Positions 1-8,543 of a DNA stretch of 64,000 nt are shown piece by piece. This DNA comes from Actinomycetota bacterium (GTDB taxonomy: Bacteria > Actinomycetota > Actinomycetes > Mycobacteriales > HKI-0501). Position 1 is the first letter of the stretch; every line of letters starts with the position of its first letter. The notes under the pieces are model-generated. The model saw only the letters and a list, made by a program, of their open reading frames with translations, did not search any database and was not told where the DNA came from. Location of the stretch: assembly GCA_030840805.1 (NCBI GenBank), contig JAVEDU010000110.1, positions 62,001 through 126,000 of the forward strand, read 5' to 3'. The position numbers and the translations under genes are program-made.

Positions 1-142
1 CGAGCCGCAGCATCACGATCGAGTCCTTGCCGCCCGAGAACAGCAGGCACGGCCGCTGCATCTCCGCGGCGACCTCCCGGAAGATGTGGATCGCCTCGGC
101 TTCCAGGGTGTCCAGCTGGCTGAGCCGGTAGTTCGAGGTCAC
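1..142 (-). CDS. cysD: sulfate adenylyltransferase subunit 2 (N-terminal part, cut by window edge)
   Basis: The first 47 codons are present. The frame opens with GTG and reads [20 protein letters not shown], then the PP-loop SGGKDS at about residues 36-41, which binds ATP in CysD. CysD with CysN makes adenosine 5'-phosphosulfate from sulfate and ATP in the cytoplasm. Its GTG start overlaps the TGA stop of cysQ by four bases (GTGA), so the two are translationally coupled. The rest of the gene, and presumably cysN, lies outside the window. Confidence 0.9.
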   Translation of the reverse strand, partial: MTSNYRLSQLDTLEAEAIHIFREVAAEMQRPCLLFSGGKDSIVMLRL

Positions 143-927
143 AGGCCTTCTCCGGTCGGGCGGACGGCGTCGAGGATCGCAGGTGCCAGGGCAGGCGAAC
201 AGACGATCAGGTCGGGCAGCAGGGGGTCCGGCTGGTTGTACCTGAGCGGCGAGCCGTCCAGCCGCGACGTGAAGAGTCCGGCGGCCCGGGCCACCGCGGC
301 CGGGGCGGCGGAGTCCCACTCGTACTGGCCGCCGCCGTGCACGTACGCATCGACCTCGCCGAGGACCACGGCGGAGACCTTGACGCCGGCGGAGCCCATC
401 GGCACCAGCTCAGCGCCCAGCCGCTCGGCCAGTGCCGTCACGAAGGCCGGTGGCCGACTCCTGCTCACAGCAAGCCTCAACGCGCCGTCGGCCCGAACCG
501 GTGTCACCGGCGGCACATCGGTGGCGAGGGTCACGCCCCGGGCGGGAAGCGCCACGGCCCCGGCGATCAGCGTGCCGCGCTCCCACAGGGCGACGTGCAC
601 GGCCCAGTCGGTGCGCCCCTCCTCGGAGAACTCCCGGGTGCCGTCGAGCGGGTCCACGATCCACACCCGGTCCGCGCCGAGCCGGACCGGGTCGTCGGCC
701 CCCTCCTCGGACAGGACCGCGTCGCCGGGCCGCAGCGCGGCCAAGCGGGCCATCAGCAGCTCGTGCGAGGACCGGTCACCCGCGGCCTTGAGCGCGGCCG
801 GGTCGGCGAAGCCGGTGGCCGCGCGCACCTCGAGGAGGAGCCGGCCGGCCTCGTCCGCGAGGAGCCGCGCCAATGCAGCGTCGTCTGCGGCGCGACCGTC
901 TGGTCGCGCCGTGGGATCGGTCTGCAT
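139..927 (-). CDS. cysQ: 3'(2'),5'-bisphosphate nucleotidase / inositol monophosphatase family protein
   Basis: A 262-residue IMPase-superfamily phosphatase. The metal-binding signature WIVDPLDGT lies near residue 90 and an upstream LSEEGADD supplies the acidic EE pair; the C-terminal part has [16 protein letters not shown], the second metal motif. CysQ removes the 3' phosphate from PAP (or PAPS), relieving product inhibition of sulfotransferases and recycling the nucleotide. The start ATG shares one base with the TGA stop of the sugar transferase upstream, and its stop overlaps the start of cysD, so it is the middle gene of a three-gene operon. Pairing with cysD favours a sulfur-nucleotide substrate over inositol phosphate. 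This is inferred from context, since the family is hard to tell apart by sequence. Confidence 0.85.
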   Translation of the reverse strand: MQTDPTARPDGRAADDAALARLLADEAGRLLLEVRAATGFADPAALKAAGDRSSHELLMARLAALRPGDAVLSEEGADDPVRLGADRVWIVDPLDGTREFSEEGRTDWAVHVALWERGTLIAGAVALPARGVTLATDVPPVTPVRADGALRLAVSRSRPPAFVTALAERLGAELVPMGSAGVKVSAVVLGEVDAYVHGGGQYEWDSAAPAAVARAAGLFTSRLDGSPLRYNQPDPLLPDLIVCSPALAPAILDAVRPTGEGL

Positions 928-2489
928 CAGTAGGCCCCCGAGGTTCGCACCAGCGCGGTGACCGTCCGGAGCAGGATCACCAGGTCGAATGTCAGGGACC
1001 AGTTTTCCACGTACCTCAGGTCGAGCCGCACGGAGTCCTCCCACGAGAGGTCCGAACGCCCGCTGACCTGCCACAAACCGGTGAGTCCGGGCTTGACGAC
1101 CAGCCTCCGGCGGACGTCCTCGGGGTACTGCGCGACCTCGATCGGCAGCGGCGGCCGGGGCCCGACGAGGCTCATCTGGCCGCGCACCACGTTCAGCAGC
1201 TGGGGGAGCTCGTCGAGGGAGAACCGGCGCAGGGTACGGCCGACGGGCGTGACGCGCGGGTCCTGGCGCATCTTGAACAGGACGCCGTCGAGCTCGTTCT
1301 GCTCGTTCAGCTGCTCCTGGTGCCGCTCCGCGTCGGCGTACATCGTGCGGAGCTTGTACAGGACGAACTCCTTGCCGTCCTTGCCGACCCGGACCTGCCG
1401 GAAGAACGCCGACCCGGGGGTGTCCCGCCGGACGAGTGCCGCGAGCACCAGCATCAGCGGTCCGGCGACGACGAGCGCTAGCATCGCGACGACCCGGTCG
1501 AACAGGCCCTTGAGGATGCGGCGGCTTCCGGACAGCTCGGCGTGCTCGACGTGCAGCATCGGGAGGCCGTCGACCGGGCGGATCGTGGTGCGGGGACCGG
1601 CCACGTCCAGCAGGGCGGTCGAGACGACGAGGTCGGTACCGGTGCGCTCGAGCGTCCACGACAGCCGCCGCATCGCGCTGGAGTCCATCTCGGGGCACGC
1701 GAGGACGGCGACCGTGTCGGCGCCGGTGGCCCGGACGGCGCGGTCGACGTCGTCGAACGTGCCGAACACGTCCACGCCGACGTCGTCCAGGCGCGGGCGC
1801 TGCGGCCGGTGCGGCGGCAGGCAGACCCCGACGATCTCCATCCCGTGGTAGCGCTCGCGGCGCAGCTGGCGACAGAAGTTCGCCGCCGCGCGCTCGTACC
1901 CCAGCACGACGACGCGGCGCATGCAGTCACCGCGGTTCCGGAGCCGGAACAGCCGGCGCCGCAGCGCGAACCGCGCCGCCACCCCGGCGACCGTCACCAG
2001 CGGGAGGGCCACCACCACATATCCACGGGCCACCTGGACATTGCCCGCATAGGACAGCACCGCGAGCGCCGCGGTGAGCCCGATGCCGGCGTTGAGGACC
2101 CGGCGGTACTCGTCGTTCCCCACGAACAGGAAGCGCCGCTCGTACGCGTGGCTGACCAGCAGCGCGAGCATCCACGCGAACGGGAACAGCAGGGTGAGGA
2201 CGACGTACGGAATGGTGTACGCGCCGACCTGGCCGAACCGGAGAAGGAAGGCCACGGCGCCGGCCAGCAGGGCCACGCCCCCGTCGAGCCCGGCGGCGGT
2301 CCACAGGTACCGCCGCTGCCACGACAGCGAGTCCGGGACGGAGTACGAGCGATCGGGCGCGGTCAGCTCCTCGAGGTCCGCCACGGCGGTACGGGTCACG
2401 GCGAGGTCGCCGTGGACGACCGGGCGCGGGTCGAGGCCCACGCCGCCGACCCCGCGTCGACCGGGCTTGGCCACACCGAACGTCGTCAT
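927..2489 (-). CDS. exopolysaccharide polyprenyl glycosylphosphotransferase (WbaP/WcaJ type sugar transferase)
   Basis: A 520-residue membrane enzyme that should transfer a hexose-1-phosphate from a nucleotide sugar to undecaprenyl phosphate, the first step of a cell-surface polysaccharide. About four membrane helices occupy residues 60-180, followed by a Rossmann-like CoA_binding_3 region (RVVVLGYERAAANF near 190). A further hydrophobic segment leads into the bacterial sugar transferase domain at about 330-520, with KLRTMYADAE, FSLDELPQLLNV, MSLVGPRPP and PGLTGLWQVSGRS. The ATG start follows a strong GGGGGTGGGGA site. It leads an operon with cysQ and cysD, which suggests the glycan may be sulfated. 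No other glycosyltransferase genes are in view, so the product is unknown. Confidence 0.9.
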   Translation of the reverse strand: MTTFGVAKPGRRGVGGVGLDPRPVVHGDLAVTRTAVADLEELTAPDRSYSVPDSLSWQRRYLWTAAGLDGGVALLAGAVAFLLRFGQVGAYTIPYVVLTLLFPFAWMLALLVSHAYERRFLFVGNDEYRRVLNAGIGLTAALAVLSYAGNVQVARGYVVVALPLVTVAGVAARFALRRRLFRLRNRGDCMRRVVVLGYERAAANFCRQLRRERYHGMEIVGVCLPPHRPQRPRLDDVGVDVFGTFDDVDRAVRATGADTVAVLACPEMDSSAMRRLSWTLERTGTDLVVSTALLDVAGPRTTIRPVDGLPMLHVEHAELSGSRRILKGLFDRVVAMLALVVAGPLMLVLAALVRRDTPGSAFFRQVRVGKDGKEFVLYKLRTMYADAERHQEQLNEQNELDGVLFKMRQDPRVTPVGRTLRRFSLDELPQLLNVVRGQMSLVGPRPPLPIEVAQYPEDVRRRLVVKPGLTGLWQVSGRSDLSWEDSVRLDLRYVENWSLTFDLVILLRTVTALVRTSGAY

Positions 2490-3276
2490 TCCCCACCCCC
2501 GTCCACGGTGCCGGCAGCTTCTGCCCGCACCGCACCCTTGCCCCCGGTACGGGCCCACCCCGTCGGTGCGGCCCCCCTCACCCAGCTCGCGTTCTGCCGG
2601 GCTCCCGACGCGACACGGGACAGATCAGCCATCGGCATCGCCCTCGATCCCGCAATCACTGTCTGTAGTCCCTTTGGCACTGTCGGTGCTGCACGAGTCA
2701 GCGAACCATCCCAGCGTATTCGCCCTTCTGACCAGCGGGAATGCGCCAACCGGCGTAATCACGGCGCCGAACGGGCCAATAATTCAAGGAATACGGAGGG
2801 TTACTACGTCCGGTAGCTGAAGGGCCACTCACAGCGATGGGACAGCCATTCGGTCCCCGGCCGGTGGGCGGGGGTGGCGGGGCCCGGGCCGCGAACGAGC
2901 GGGAACCCGCGACGCGGAGGCGCGGGGTGGGCGCAAGAGCCGCGGCGGGGCGGGGGGCGCAGTTGCAGCGGAGGCGCGTGGAGCGCGGAACGAGCGGCAA
3001 ACACGTGCCACGCGAAAGCACGACCGGGCACGGTCGGGGGCGCGGGCACGGCGGGGCGCGGGCACGGCGGGGCGCGGCGGGGCGCGGGCACGGCGGGGCA
3101 CGGCGGGGGCGCGGGCACGGGGGAGCTGCGGGCACGGCGGGGCACTGCGGGCACGGGGGAGCTGCGGGGGCTGGAGCGCGGGCGGCCGGGAGCGCGCACC
3201 CGCCAGCGCGGGGCACTGCGGGCGGCGCCGGGCCACGGCCACCGGAGCGCGGGCGTGGGAGCGCGGAACGTCGCGG
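2490..3276. other. 787-bp non-coding stretch between pth and the sugar-transferase operon
   Basis: No convincing gene is seen. The half next to the sugar transferase (about 2640-2820) is the most AT-rich stretch nearby, with runs such as caataattcaagg, and probably holds the operon promoter. The other half (about 2860-3270) is extremely G-rich on the plus strand and contains short GCGGGCACGGCGGGGC-like tandem repeats. Frames open through this low-complexity part are an effect of base composition. Confidence 0.6.
3040..3175 (+). repeat. G-rich degenerate tandem repeat (unit about GCGGGCACGGCGGGGC)
   Basis: The unit gcgggcacggcggggc and shortened forms of it recur at least six times, mixed with gcgggcacgggggagct units that themselves occur twice. 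Runs of three to five G every few bases give the plus strand potential for G-quadruplexes. Copies vary in length, as expected for slippage. There are no spacers, so it is not a CRISPR array. Confidence 0.7.
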
Positions 3277-3852
3277 TCAGCCCGCGTGGAAGGCGTTCTG
3301 GGCCGCCTCGAGCCCGTCCGCCACCAGCGCCTCGACGGCGTCGGCGGCGAGGTCCACATGGAAGCCGAGCTCCTTGCGCTCCGCCGGCGAGAAGTCGCGC
3401 AGGACGAAGTCCGCGGGGTCCTGCCGCCCCGGCGGCCGGCCGATGCCGAACCGCACGCGCAGGTAGTCCCGGCCACCGGCCGAGCCGCTGATCGAGCGGA
3501 GGCCGTTGTGGCCGTTGTCGCCGCCGCCGAACTTGAGGCGCACGGTGCCGTACGGGAGGTCCAGCTCGTCGTGCACCACGAGGATCTGACCCAGCGGCAC
3601 CTTGTAGAACTGTCGCAGCCCGGCGACGGGGCCGCCGGACTCGTTCATGTAGGAGCGTGGCTTGGCGAGGACGACGCGGTGGCCGTTCAGGCGGCCCTCG
3701 ACCACGTCCGATCGGCCCTTGTGGGCCTTGAACTTCCCGCCCAGGCGCTCGGCGAGCAGGTCCAGCACCATGAAACCGACATTGTGCCGGTTGCCCGCAT
3801 ACGACGGACCGGGATTCCCCAGGCCGACCACGAGATGGGTGTCGTCGGCCAT
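3277..3852 (-). CDS. pth: peptidyl-tRNA hydrolase
   Basis: A 191-residue protein of normal family length. It frees tRNA from peptidyl-tRNA that has dropped off the ribosome. The sequence has [21 protein letters not shown] at the N-terminus, including the catalytic His of the NRHNVG motif (about residue 23). It also has [19 protein letters not shown] (catalytic Asp) and [13 protein letters not shown]. It follows rplY by 33 bases on the same strand. The rplY-pth pair beside prs and glmU is a conserved actinobacterial arrangement, so function and name are secure. Confidence 0.97.
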   Translation of the reverse strand: MADDTHLVVGLGNPGPSYAGNRHNVGFMVLDLLAERLGGKFKAHKGRSDVVEGRLNGHRVVLAKPRSYMNESGGPVAGLRQFYKVPLGQILVVHDELDLPYGTVRLKFGGGDNGHNGLRSISGSAGGRDYLRVRFGIGRPPGRQDPADFVLRDFSPAERKELGFHVDLAADAVEALVADGLEAAQNAFHAG

Positions 3853-3885
3853 GCTGGGGAACCCCGGTCCGTCGTTACGGCTGGA

Positions 3886-4515
3886 TCAGGACGAGGAGTC
3901 GGGCGTCTGCGGCGCCTCGCGCTCGATGCCGGCCTCGCCCTCGAGCCCGGCCAGCTCGGCCTCGACGGCCTCGGCGGACGGCGCGGCGGCGACGGCGACC
4001 ACGAGCGCGTCGGGCTCGGTGACGAGCGTCACGCCCGCGGGGAGCTGGACGTCACCGGCGGACACGTGGTGGCCGACCTCGATGTCGCCGATGTTGATCT
4101 CGACACCATCCGGGATGTTGGTGGCTTCGGCCTCGACCGTGAGGGAGTTGAGGTCCTGGTTCACCAGGCCGCCGGGGCGGGCCTCACCGGTGAGCGTGAT
4201 GGGGAGCTCGATGGTGACCTTCTCGCCGCGGCGGACGAGGAGCAGGTCGACGTGCTCGAAGGTGCCCTTCAGCGGGTCGCGCTGGATGGCCTTCGGCAGC
4301 GCCAGCTCGTCGCCGCCCGGCATCGCGACGGTGAGCAGCGTGTTGATGCCACCGCGGATCGCGAAGGCGAACTCACGGACCGGGAGGGCGATGTGCCGCG
4401 GCTCGGTGCCGTGGCCGTAGAGCACGGCGGGGATCTTGCCGGCCCGACGGGTACGGCGGGCGCCGCCCTTGCCGAACTCGGTGCGGGGCTCGGCGGAGAT
4501 ACGGACCTCGGACAC
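3886..4515 (-). CDS. rplY: 50S ribosomal protein L25 (general stress protein Ctc type)
   Basis: A 209-residue long-form L25/TL5/CTC protein that binds 5S rRNA in the large ribosomal subunit. The N-terminal L25 domain (EVRISAEPRTEFGKGGARR, then GKIPAVLYGHG) is followed by the C-terminal beta domain (VEAEATNIPDGVEINIGDIEVG). An acidic Glu/Ala-rich tail ends in ETPDSSS-like residues. The GTG start was chosen because GAGGAG lies eight bases upstream and the family begins SEVRI; an upstream in-frame extension of 18 codons has no family match. It lies between prs and pth. A strong hairpin separates it from prs, so it probably has its own promoter. Confidence 0.95.
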   Translation of the reverse strand: MSEVRISAEPRTEFGKGGARRTRRAGKIPAVLYGHGTEPRHIALPVREFAFAIRGGINTLLTVAMPGGDELALPKAIQRDPLKGTFEHVDLLLVRRGEKVTIELPITLTGEARPGGLVNQDLNSLTVEAEATNIPDGVEINIGDIEVGHHVSAGDVQLPAGVTLVTEPDALVVAVAAAPSAEAVEAELAGLEGEAGIEREAPQTPDSSS

Positions 4516-4669
4516 GGTGGAACTCCTCGTCACAACGATTGCGGTGGGGCTGCCGGGTGGTCGGACCAAGTCTTTTCACGGGCGCCCGCCGGGCACACGC
4601 CACGACCACCGCGTCGATCACGGAAGCTCGCAAGCGTCCCTCGCCGGGCAACCTCGCAATACTAGACGA

Positions 4670-4710
4670 CCCGGCCCCCGCACACCGAATCGGGTTGCGC
4701 GGGGGCCGGG
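4670..4710 (-). terminator. GC-rich hairpin downstream of prs
   Basis: A perfect 12-bp inverted repeat, CCCGGCCCCCGC / GCGGGGGCCGGG, with a 17-base loop starts 27 bases after the prs stop codon on the minus strand. There is no T-run, which is common for high-GC actinobacterial terminators. Confidence 0.7.
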
Positions 4711-4736
4711 ATCGTGCGATCAGCGGGGTCGTGCGA

Positions 4737-5717
4737 TCAGGCGGTGCCACCGAACATCGACGTCACCGAACCGTCGGAGAAGACCTCGCGGATCGCCCGC
4801 CCCACCAGCGGCGCGATCGACAGCACGGTCAGCTTGTCGAGCTGCTTCTCCGCCGGGATCGGGAGCGTGTTGGTGAGCACGATCTCGGTGATCCGGCTGT
4901 TCTTCAGCCGCTCGGTCGCCGGGTCGGACAGCACGCCGTGGGTGGCGGCCACCACGACCTCGGCGGCGCCGGCCTCGAACAGGGCGTCGGCGGCCTTGGT
5001 GATCGTGCCGCCGGTGTCGATCATGTCGTCGACCACGATGCAGACGCGGCCCTCGACCTCGCCGACGACGCGGTTCGCGACGACCTGGTTCGGCACCAGC
5101 GGGTCGCGCGTCTTGTGGATGAACGCCAGCGGGCAGCCGCCCAGCTCGTCCGTCCAGCGCTCGGCCACCCGGACCCGGCCGGAGTCCGGGGCGACGACCG
5201 CGAGGTCACGGCCCGCGTAGGCCTTCGAGATGTGGGACGCCAACAGCGGCAGGGCGAACAGATGGTCGACCGGGCCGTCGAAGAAGCCCTGGATCTGCGA
5301 GGTGTGCAGGTCGACCGTGAGGATGCGGTTCGCGCCGGCGGTCTTGAACAGGTCGGCCACCAGGCGGGCCGAGATCGGCTCACGGCCCCGGTGCTTCTTG
5401 TCCTGGCGCGCGTACGGGTAGAACGGCAGGACCACCGTGATGCGCTTGGCCGAGCCGCGCTTGAGCGCGTCGACCATGATCAGCGTCTCCATGACCCACT
5501 CGTTGATGGGCTGGGTCATGCTCTGCACGACGAACGCGTCGCTGCCGCGCACCGACTCCTGGTACCGCACGAAGATCTCGCCGTTCGCGAAGTCGTACGC
5601 CGAGGTGGGCGTCGGCGCGACCCCCAGGTGCTCACCGATCTCCTCCGCCAGCTCCGGATACGCCCGGCCGGAGAAGAGCATGAGGTTCTTGCGGTTCTCG
5701 ACCTGGATGCCGCTCAC
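4737..5717 (-). CDS. prs: ribose-phosphate pyrophosphokinase
   Basis: A 326-residue PRPP synthase. It makes phosphoribosyl pyrophosphate from ribose 5-phosphate and ATP for nucleotide, histidine and tryptophan synthesis, and in actinobacteria also for decaprenylphosphoryl arabinose. Signatures are YDFANGEIFVRYQESVRG, VLPFYPYARQDKKHRGREPIS (ATP-binding flexible loop), VDLHTSQIQGFF and the PRPP loop VCIVVDDMIDTGGTI. The start is GTG. It lies 15 bases downstream of glmU on the same strand, so the two are probably one transcript ending at the hairpin beyond the stop. Length and motifs are normal. Confidence 0.97.
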   Translation of the reverse strand: MSGIQVENRKNLMLFSGRAYPELAEEIGEHLGVAPTPTSAYDFANGEIFVRYQESVRGSDAFVVQSMTQPINEWVMETLIMVDALKRGSAKRITVVLPFYPYARQDKKHRGREPISARLVADLFKTAGANRILTVDLHTSQIQGFFDGPVDHLFALPLLASHISKAYAGRDLAVVAPDSGRVRVAERWTDELGGCPLAFIHKTRDPLVPNQVVANRVVGEVEGRVCIVVDDMIDTGGTITKAADALFEAGAAEVVVAATHGVLSDPATERLKNSRITEIVLTNTLPIPAEKQLDKLTVLSIAPLVGRAIREVFSDGSVTSMFGGTA

Positions 5718-5732
5718 GGTGTGCCGTTCCCC

Positions 5733-7232
5733 TTAGACCTGGTGTGACTGGTCGGCACCGGCTGGCGGTGCCTCCCCCGACGCCGCCGCGGCGCCGGAAT
5801 CCCCCACTGCGCGGGCGCGGGCCGCCGCGTCCGCCGCTGGCGTACCGGGTCGGCGGCTCTCCACCCACCCCTCCAGGTTGCGCTGGTTCCCGCCGGAGAC
5901 GGCCAGCGCCCCTGGCGGCACGCTCTTACGAACCACGGTACCCGCGCCCGTGTACGCCCCGTCACCAACAGTGACAGGCGCCACGAACATGTTGTCCGAA
6001 CCGGTACGGCAGTGGCTGCCGATGACCGTGTGGTGCTTGTGGACGCCGTCGTAGTTCACGAAGACGGAGGCGGCACCGATGTTGGTCTTCTCGCCGATCG
6101 TGGCGTCGCCGACGTACGACAGGTGGGGCACCTTGCTGCCCGCGCCGATCGTGGCGTTCTTCGTCTCGACGAAGGTCCCGATCTTGCCGTCGGCGCCGAG
6201 GTCGGTGCCGGGGCGGAGGTACGCGAAGGGGCCGACCGTGGCCCCGGCGCCGACCCGGGCCCCGGTCGAGTGGGTACGGATCACCGTCGCGCCGCCCTCG
6301 ACCACCGTGTCGGTGAGCGTGGAGTCCGGTCCCACCGTGGCGCCGGCGTGGATGCGGGTCGCGCCGTGCAGCTGGACGCCGGGCAGCAGCGTCGCGTCGG
6401 GCTCGACGGTCACGGTGACGTCGACCCACACGGTGGCGGGGTCGACCATCGTCACACCGGAGCGCAGCAGGTCGGTCAGGAGCCGGTCGTTGAGCAGCCG
6501 CCCGAGGGTGGCGAGCTCGTACCGGTCGTTGCAGCCGAGCGTCTCGGTGACGTCGGGGGCCGTGTAGGCGCCCACCGGCCGGCCGTCGCCGACCAGGATG
6601 CCGATGACGTCGGTGAGGTACTCCTCGCCCTGCGCGTTGTCGACGGAGATCCGGCCGAGGGCGTCGGCGAGCAGCGCACCGTCGAAGGCGTAGATCCCCG
6701 CGTTGAACTCGGTGATCTGCCGCTGCGCGTCGTCGCAGTCCCTCTCCTCGACGATCCCGGTCACCGCACCGGCGCCGTCCCGGACGATGCGGCCGAGGCC
6801 CCGCGGGTCCGGCACGTCACCGGAGAGGACGGTCGCGGCGCGGCCGTTCGTCCCGTGGTCGGCGACGAACGCGGCCAGCGTCCCGGTGGACAGCAGCGGG
6901 ACGTCGCCGTTGAGCACCACCACCGTGCCGTTGCCGAGGCCGGGCAGCGCGTCGAGCGCGACGCGGACCGCGTGACCGGTACCGCGCTGCTCGGTCTGGA
7001 TGACCGTCTTCGCGGCCGGGGCGACCTCGGCGAGGTGCTCGGCGACCCGGTCGGCACCGTGGCCGACGACGACGAGCGTGCGCTCGGCATCGAGCGGTCC
7101 GGCCGCCGCGAGGACGTGACCGAGCAGCGAACGGCCGCCGATGGAGTGGAGGACCTTGGGCAACTCCGAACGCATCCGCGTGCCCTTGCCTGCGGCGAGG
7201 ACAACGACTGCGTCCGGACGGGCCTGGGACAC
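5733..7232 (-). CDS. glmU: bifunctional UDP-N-acetylglucosamine pyrophosphorylase / glucosamine-1-phosphate N-acetyltransferase
   Basis: A 499-residue cytoplasmic enzyme making UDP-GlcNAc, the precursor of peptidoglycan. The N-terminal uridylyltransferase domain has [20 protein letters not shown] (residues 10-28), [10 protein letters not shown]-like [10 protein letters not shown] and the EFNAGIYAF motif. After a linker near 230 comes a left-handed beta helix of hexapeptide repeats, including [39 protein letters not shown] and [15 protein letters not shown]-terminal Ala/Pro-rich tail of about 40 residues is dispensable-looking. The GTG start faces a tRNA-Gln gene on the same strand 88 bases upstream. 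Linkage to prs is as in mycobacteria. Confidence 0.97.
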   Translation of the reverse strand: MSQARPDAVVVLAAGKGTRMRSELPKVLHSIGGRSLLGHVLAAAGPLDAERTLVVVGHGADRVAEHLAEVAPAAKTVIQTEQRGTGHAVRVALDALPGLGNGTVVVLNGDVPLLSTGTLAAFVADHGTNGRAATVLSGDVPDPRGLGRIVRDGAGAVTGIVEERDCDDAQRQITEFNAGIYAFDGALLADALGRISVDNAQGEEYLTDVIGILVGDGRPVGAYTAPDVTETLGCNDRYELATLGRLLNDRLLTDLLRSGVTMVDPATVWVDVTVTVEPDATLLPGVQLHGATRIHAGATVGPDSTLTDTVVEGGATVIRTHSTGARVGAGATVGPFAYLRPGTDLGADGKIGTFVETKNATIGAGSKVPHLSYVGDATIGEKTNIGAASVFVNYDGVHKHHTVIGSHCRTGSDNMFVAPVTVGDGAYTGAGTVVRKSVPPGALAVSGGNQRNLEGWVESRRPGTPAADAAARARAVGDSGAAAASGEAPPAGADQSHQV

Positions 7233-7320
7233 GCAGAACTCCCCTCGAGCGGCGGCGGTCGGTTCATGCTATCGGGCCGCGCCGCGCCCCCGCCGCAGGG
7301 GAAGGGGAGGCGGTACGGGG

Positions 7321-7399
7321 CTCCCGGGGTAGGAATCGAACCTACGTCGCTTATCCAGGTTCAAAGCCTGGCGGCCCCTGCCAACAGAGCAACCCGGGA
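7321..7399 (-). tRNA. tRNA-Gln (anticodon UUG)
   Basis: The minus strand folds as a cloverleaf. The acceptor is TCCCGGG / CCCGGGA with discriminator G, and the D stem GCTC / GGGC pairs with one G-U. The anticodon arm is CCAGG-CTTTGAA-CCTGG with anticodon TTG, and the T arm is GTAGG-TTCGAAT-CCTAC. The variable region counts nine bases (ATAAGCGAC), giving 79 nt, a little long for a class I tRNA. CCA is not encoded. A Gln tRNA next to glmU is seen in other actinobacteria. Confidence 0.9.
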
Positions 7400-7472
7400 A
7401 GGGCTGATGCGGGACAGGTTACGCGCCGGCGACGGCCCGCGGCCGGGGCCGCGGCCCCGGCGCACGGTGGCA

Positions 7473-7492
7473 AACCTACGGGTACGTAGGTT
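7473..7492. promoter_or_regulatory. 20-bp palindromic operator candidate upstream of the desaturase gene
   Basis: AACCTACGGGTACGTAGGTT is an 8-bp perfect inverted repeat around GGTA, centred 50 bases before the desaturase ATG. Its size and symmetry fit a TetR-family operator. The obvious candidate ligand is the TetR encoded directly downstream of the desaturase. That pairing is inferred from position. Confidence 0.65.
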
Positions 7493-7532
7493 ACGGTGGC
7501 GTAAGGACGCCATCCGATCGCAAAGGACCGTC

Positions 7533-8528
7533 ATGACGCCTCCGACCGACTCGGTCGCCCTCGCGCCGGCACCCGCCCGTTCCGGGCCGCCCCCCGTCAC
7601 CGAGGACAAGCAGACGTGGATCGAGCTGACCGCGCTGTGGACCTACGTGATCCTGCCGTTCCTCGCGCTGCTCGTCGCGGTCCCGTACGCCTGGGGCTGG
7701 GGCATCTCCTGGACCGACGTCGCGATCGCGCTGCCGTTCTACTACGTGTCGGGCCTCGGCATCACGGTGGGCTTCCACCGGTACTTCACGCACGGGTCGT
7801 TCAAGGCCAAGCGCTGGCTGCGCGTCACCCTGGCCGTAGCGGGGTCGCTCGCGATCGAGGGCCCGCCGACCCGCTGGGTGGCCGACCACCGGCGGCACCA
7901 CGCGTTCAGCGACAAGGACGGCGACCCGCACTCGCCGTGGCGCTACGGCGAGTCGCTGCGCGGCCTCACCAAGGGCTTCTTCCACGCCCACCTCGGCTGG
8001 CTGTTCGACGTCGAGCAGACCTCCAAGACCCGCTTCTGCCCGGACCTCGTCGCGGACAAGGACATCCGGCGCGTGGACATGCTGTTCCTGCCGATCGTGA
8101 TCTTCTCGACGTTCGCCCCCGCCGTGATCGGCGGGCTGGTGACGATGTCGTGGCACGGTGCCCTCACCGCATTCTTCTGGGGCTCCCTCGTCCGGATCGG
8201 CCTGCTGCACCACGTGACGTGGTCCATCAACTCGGTGTGCCACATCGTCGGCGAGCGGCCGTTCAAGTCGACCGACAAGGCGACGAACTTCTGGCCGCTG
8301 GCGATCCTCAGCTTCGGCGAGAGCTGGCACAACCTGCACCACGCCGACCCGACCTGCGCCCGGCACGGCGTCATGCGCGGCCAGCTCGACACGTCCGCGC
8401 GGCTGATCTGGCTGTTCGAGCGGTTCGGGTGGGTGCACGACGTGCGCTGGCCGCGCGTCGACCGGCTCGAGAAGAAGCGGATTCCCGGTACCCGTGGCAC
8501 CGTTCGTGGTCAGAGTGCCGCGGCGTGA
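7533..8528 (+). CDS. acyl-CoA (stearoyl-CoA type) delta-9 desaturase
   Basis: A 331-residue integral-membrane di-iron desaturase that puts a cis double bond into fatty acyl chains, adjusting membrane fluidity. All three histidine boxes are present: HRYFTH (about residue 85), HRRHH (about 122) and HNLHH (about 268). Four hydrophobic segments lie near residues 33-60, 63-75, 178-200 and 205-225. The ATG follows AAAGGACC. A TetR gene starts 15 bases after the stop, so the two form a small operon behind a palindromic operator. This pair sits between the glmU block and the conserved TetR position, so the desaturase looks like a lineage-specific insertion. Specificity within the family cannot be read from the sequence. 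Confidence 0.93.
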   Translation: MTPPTDSVALAPAPARSGPPPVTEDKQTWIELTALWTYVILPFLALLVAVPYAWGWGISWTDVAIALPFYYVSGLGITVGFHRYFTHGSFKAKRWLRVTLAVAGSLAIEGPPTRWVADHRRHHAFSDKDGDPHSPWRYGESLRGLTKGFFHAHLGWLFDVEQTSKTRFCPDLVADKDIRRVDMLFLPIVIFSTFAPAVIGGLVTMSWHGALTAFFWGSLVRIGLLHHVTWSINSVCHIVGERPFKSTDKATNFWPLAILSFGESWHNLHHADPTCARHGVMRGQLDTSARLIWLFERFGWVHDVRWPRVDRLEKKRIPGTRGTVRGQSAAA

Positions 8529-8543
8529 TGCGACGATGACCGG

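Noticed and set aside
3040-3175. Possible CRISPR array
   Set aside because: Repeats are adjacent and degenerate, without unique spacers, and no cas gene is near.
3887-4569. Longer start of rplY at 4569
   Set aside because: The 18 extra residues do not match L25 proteins; GTG 4515 has a GAGGAG site at the right distance.
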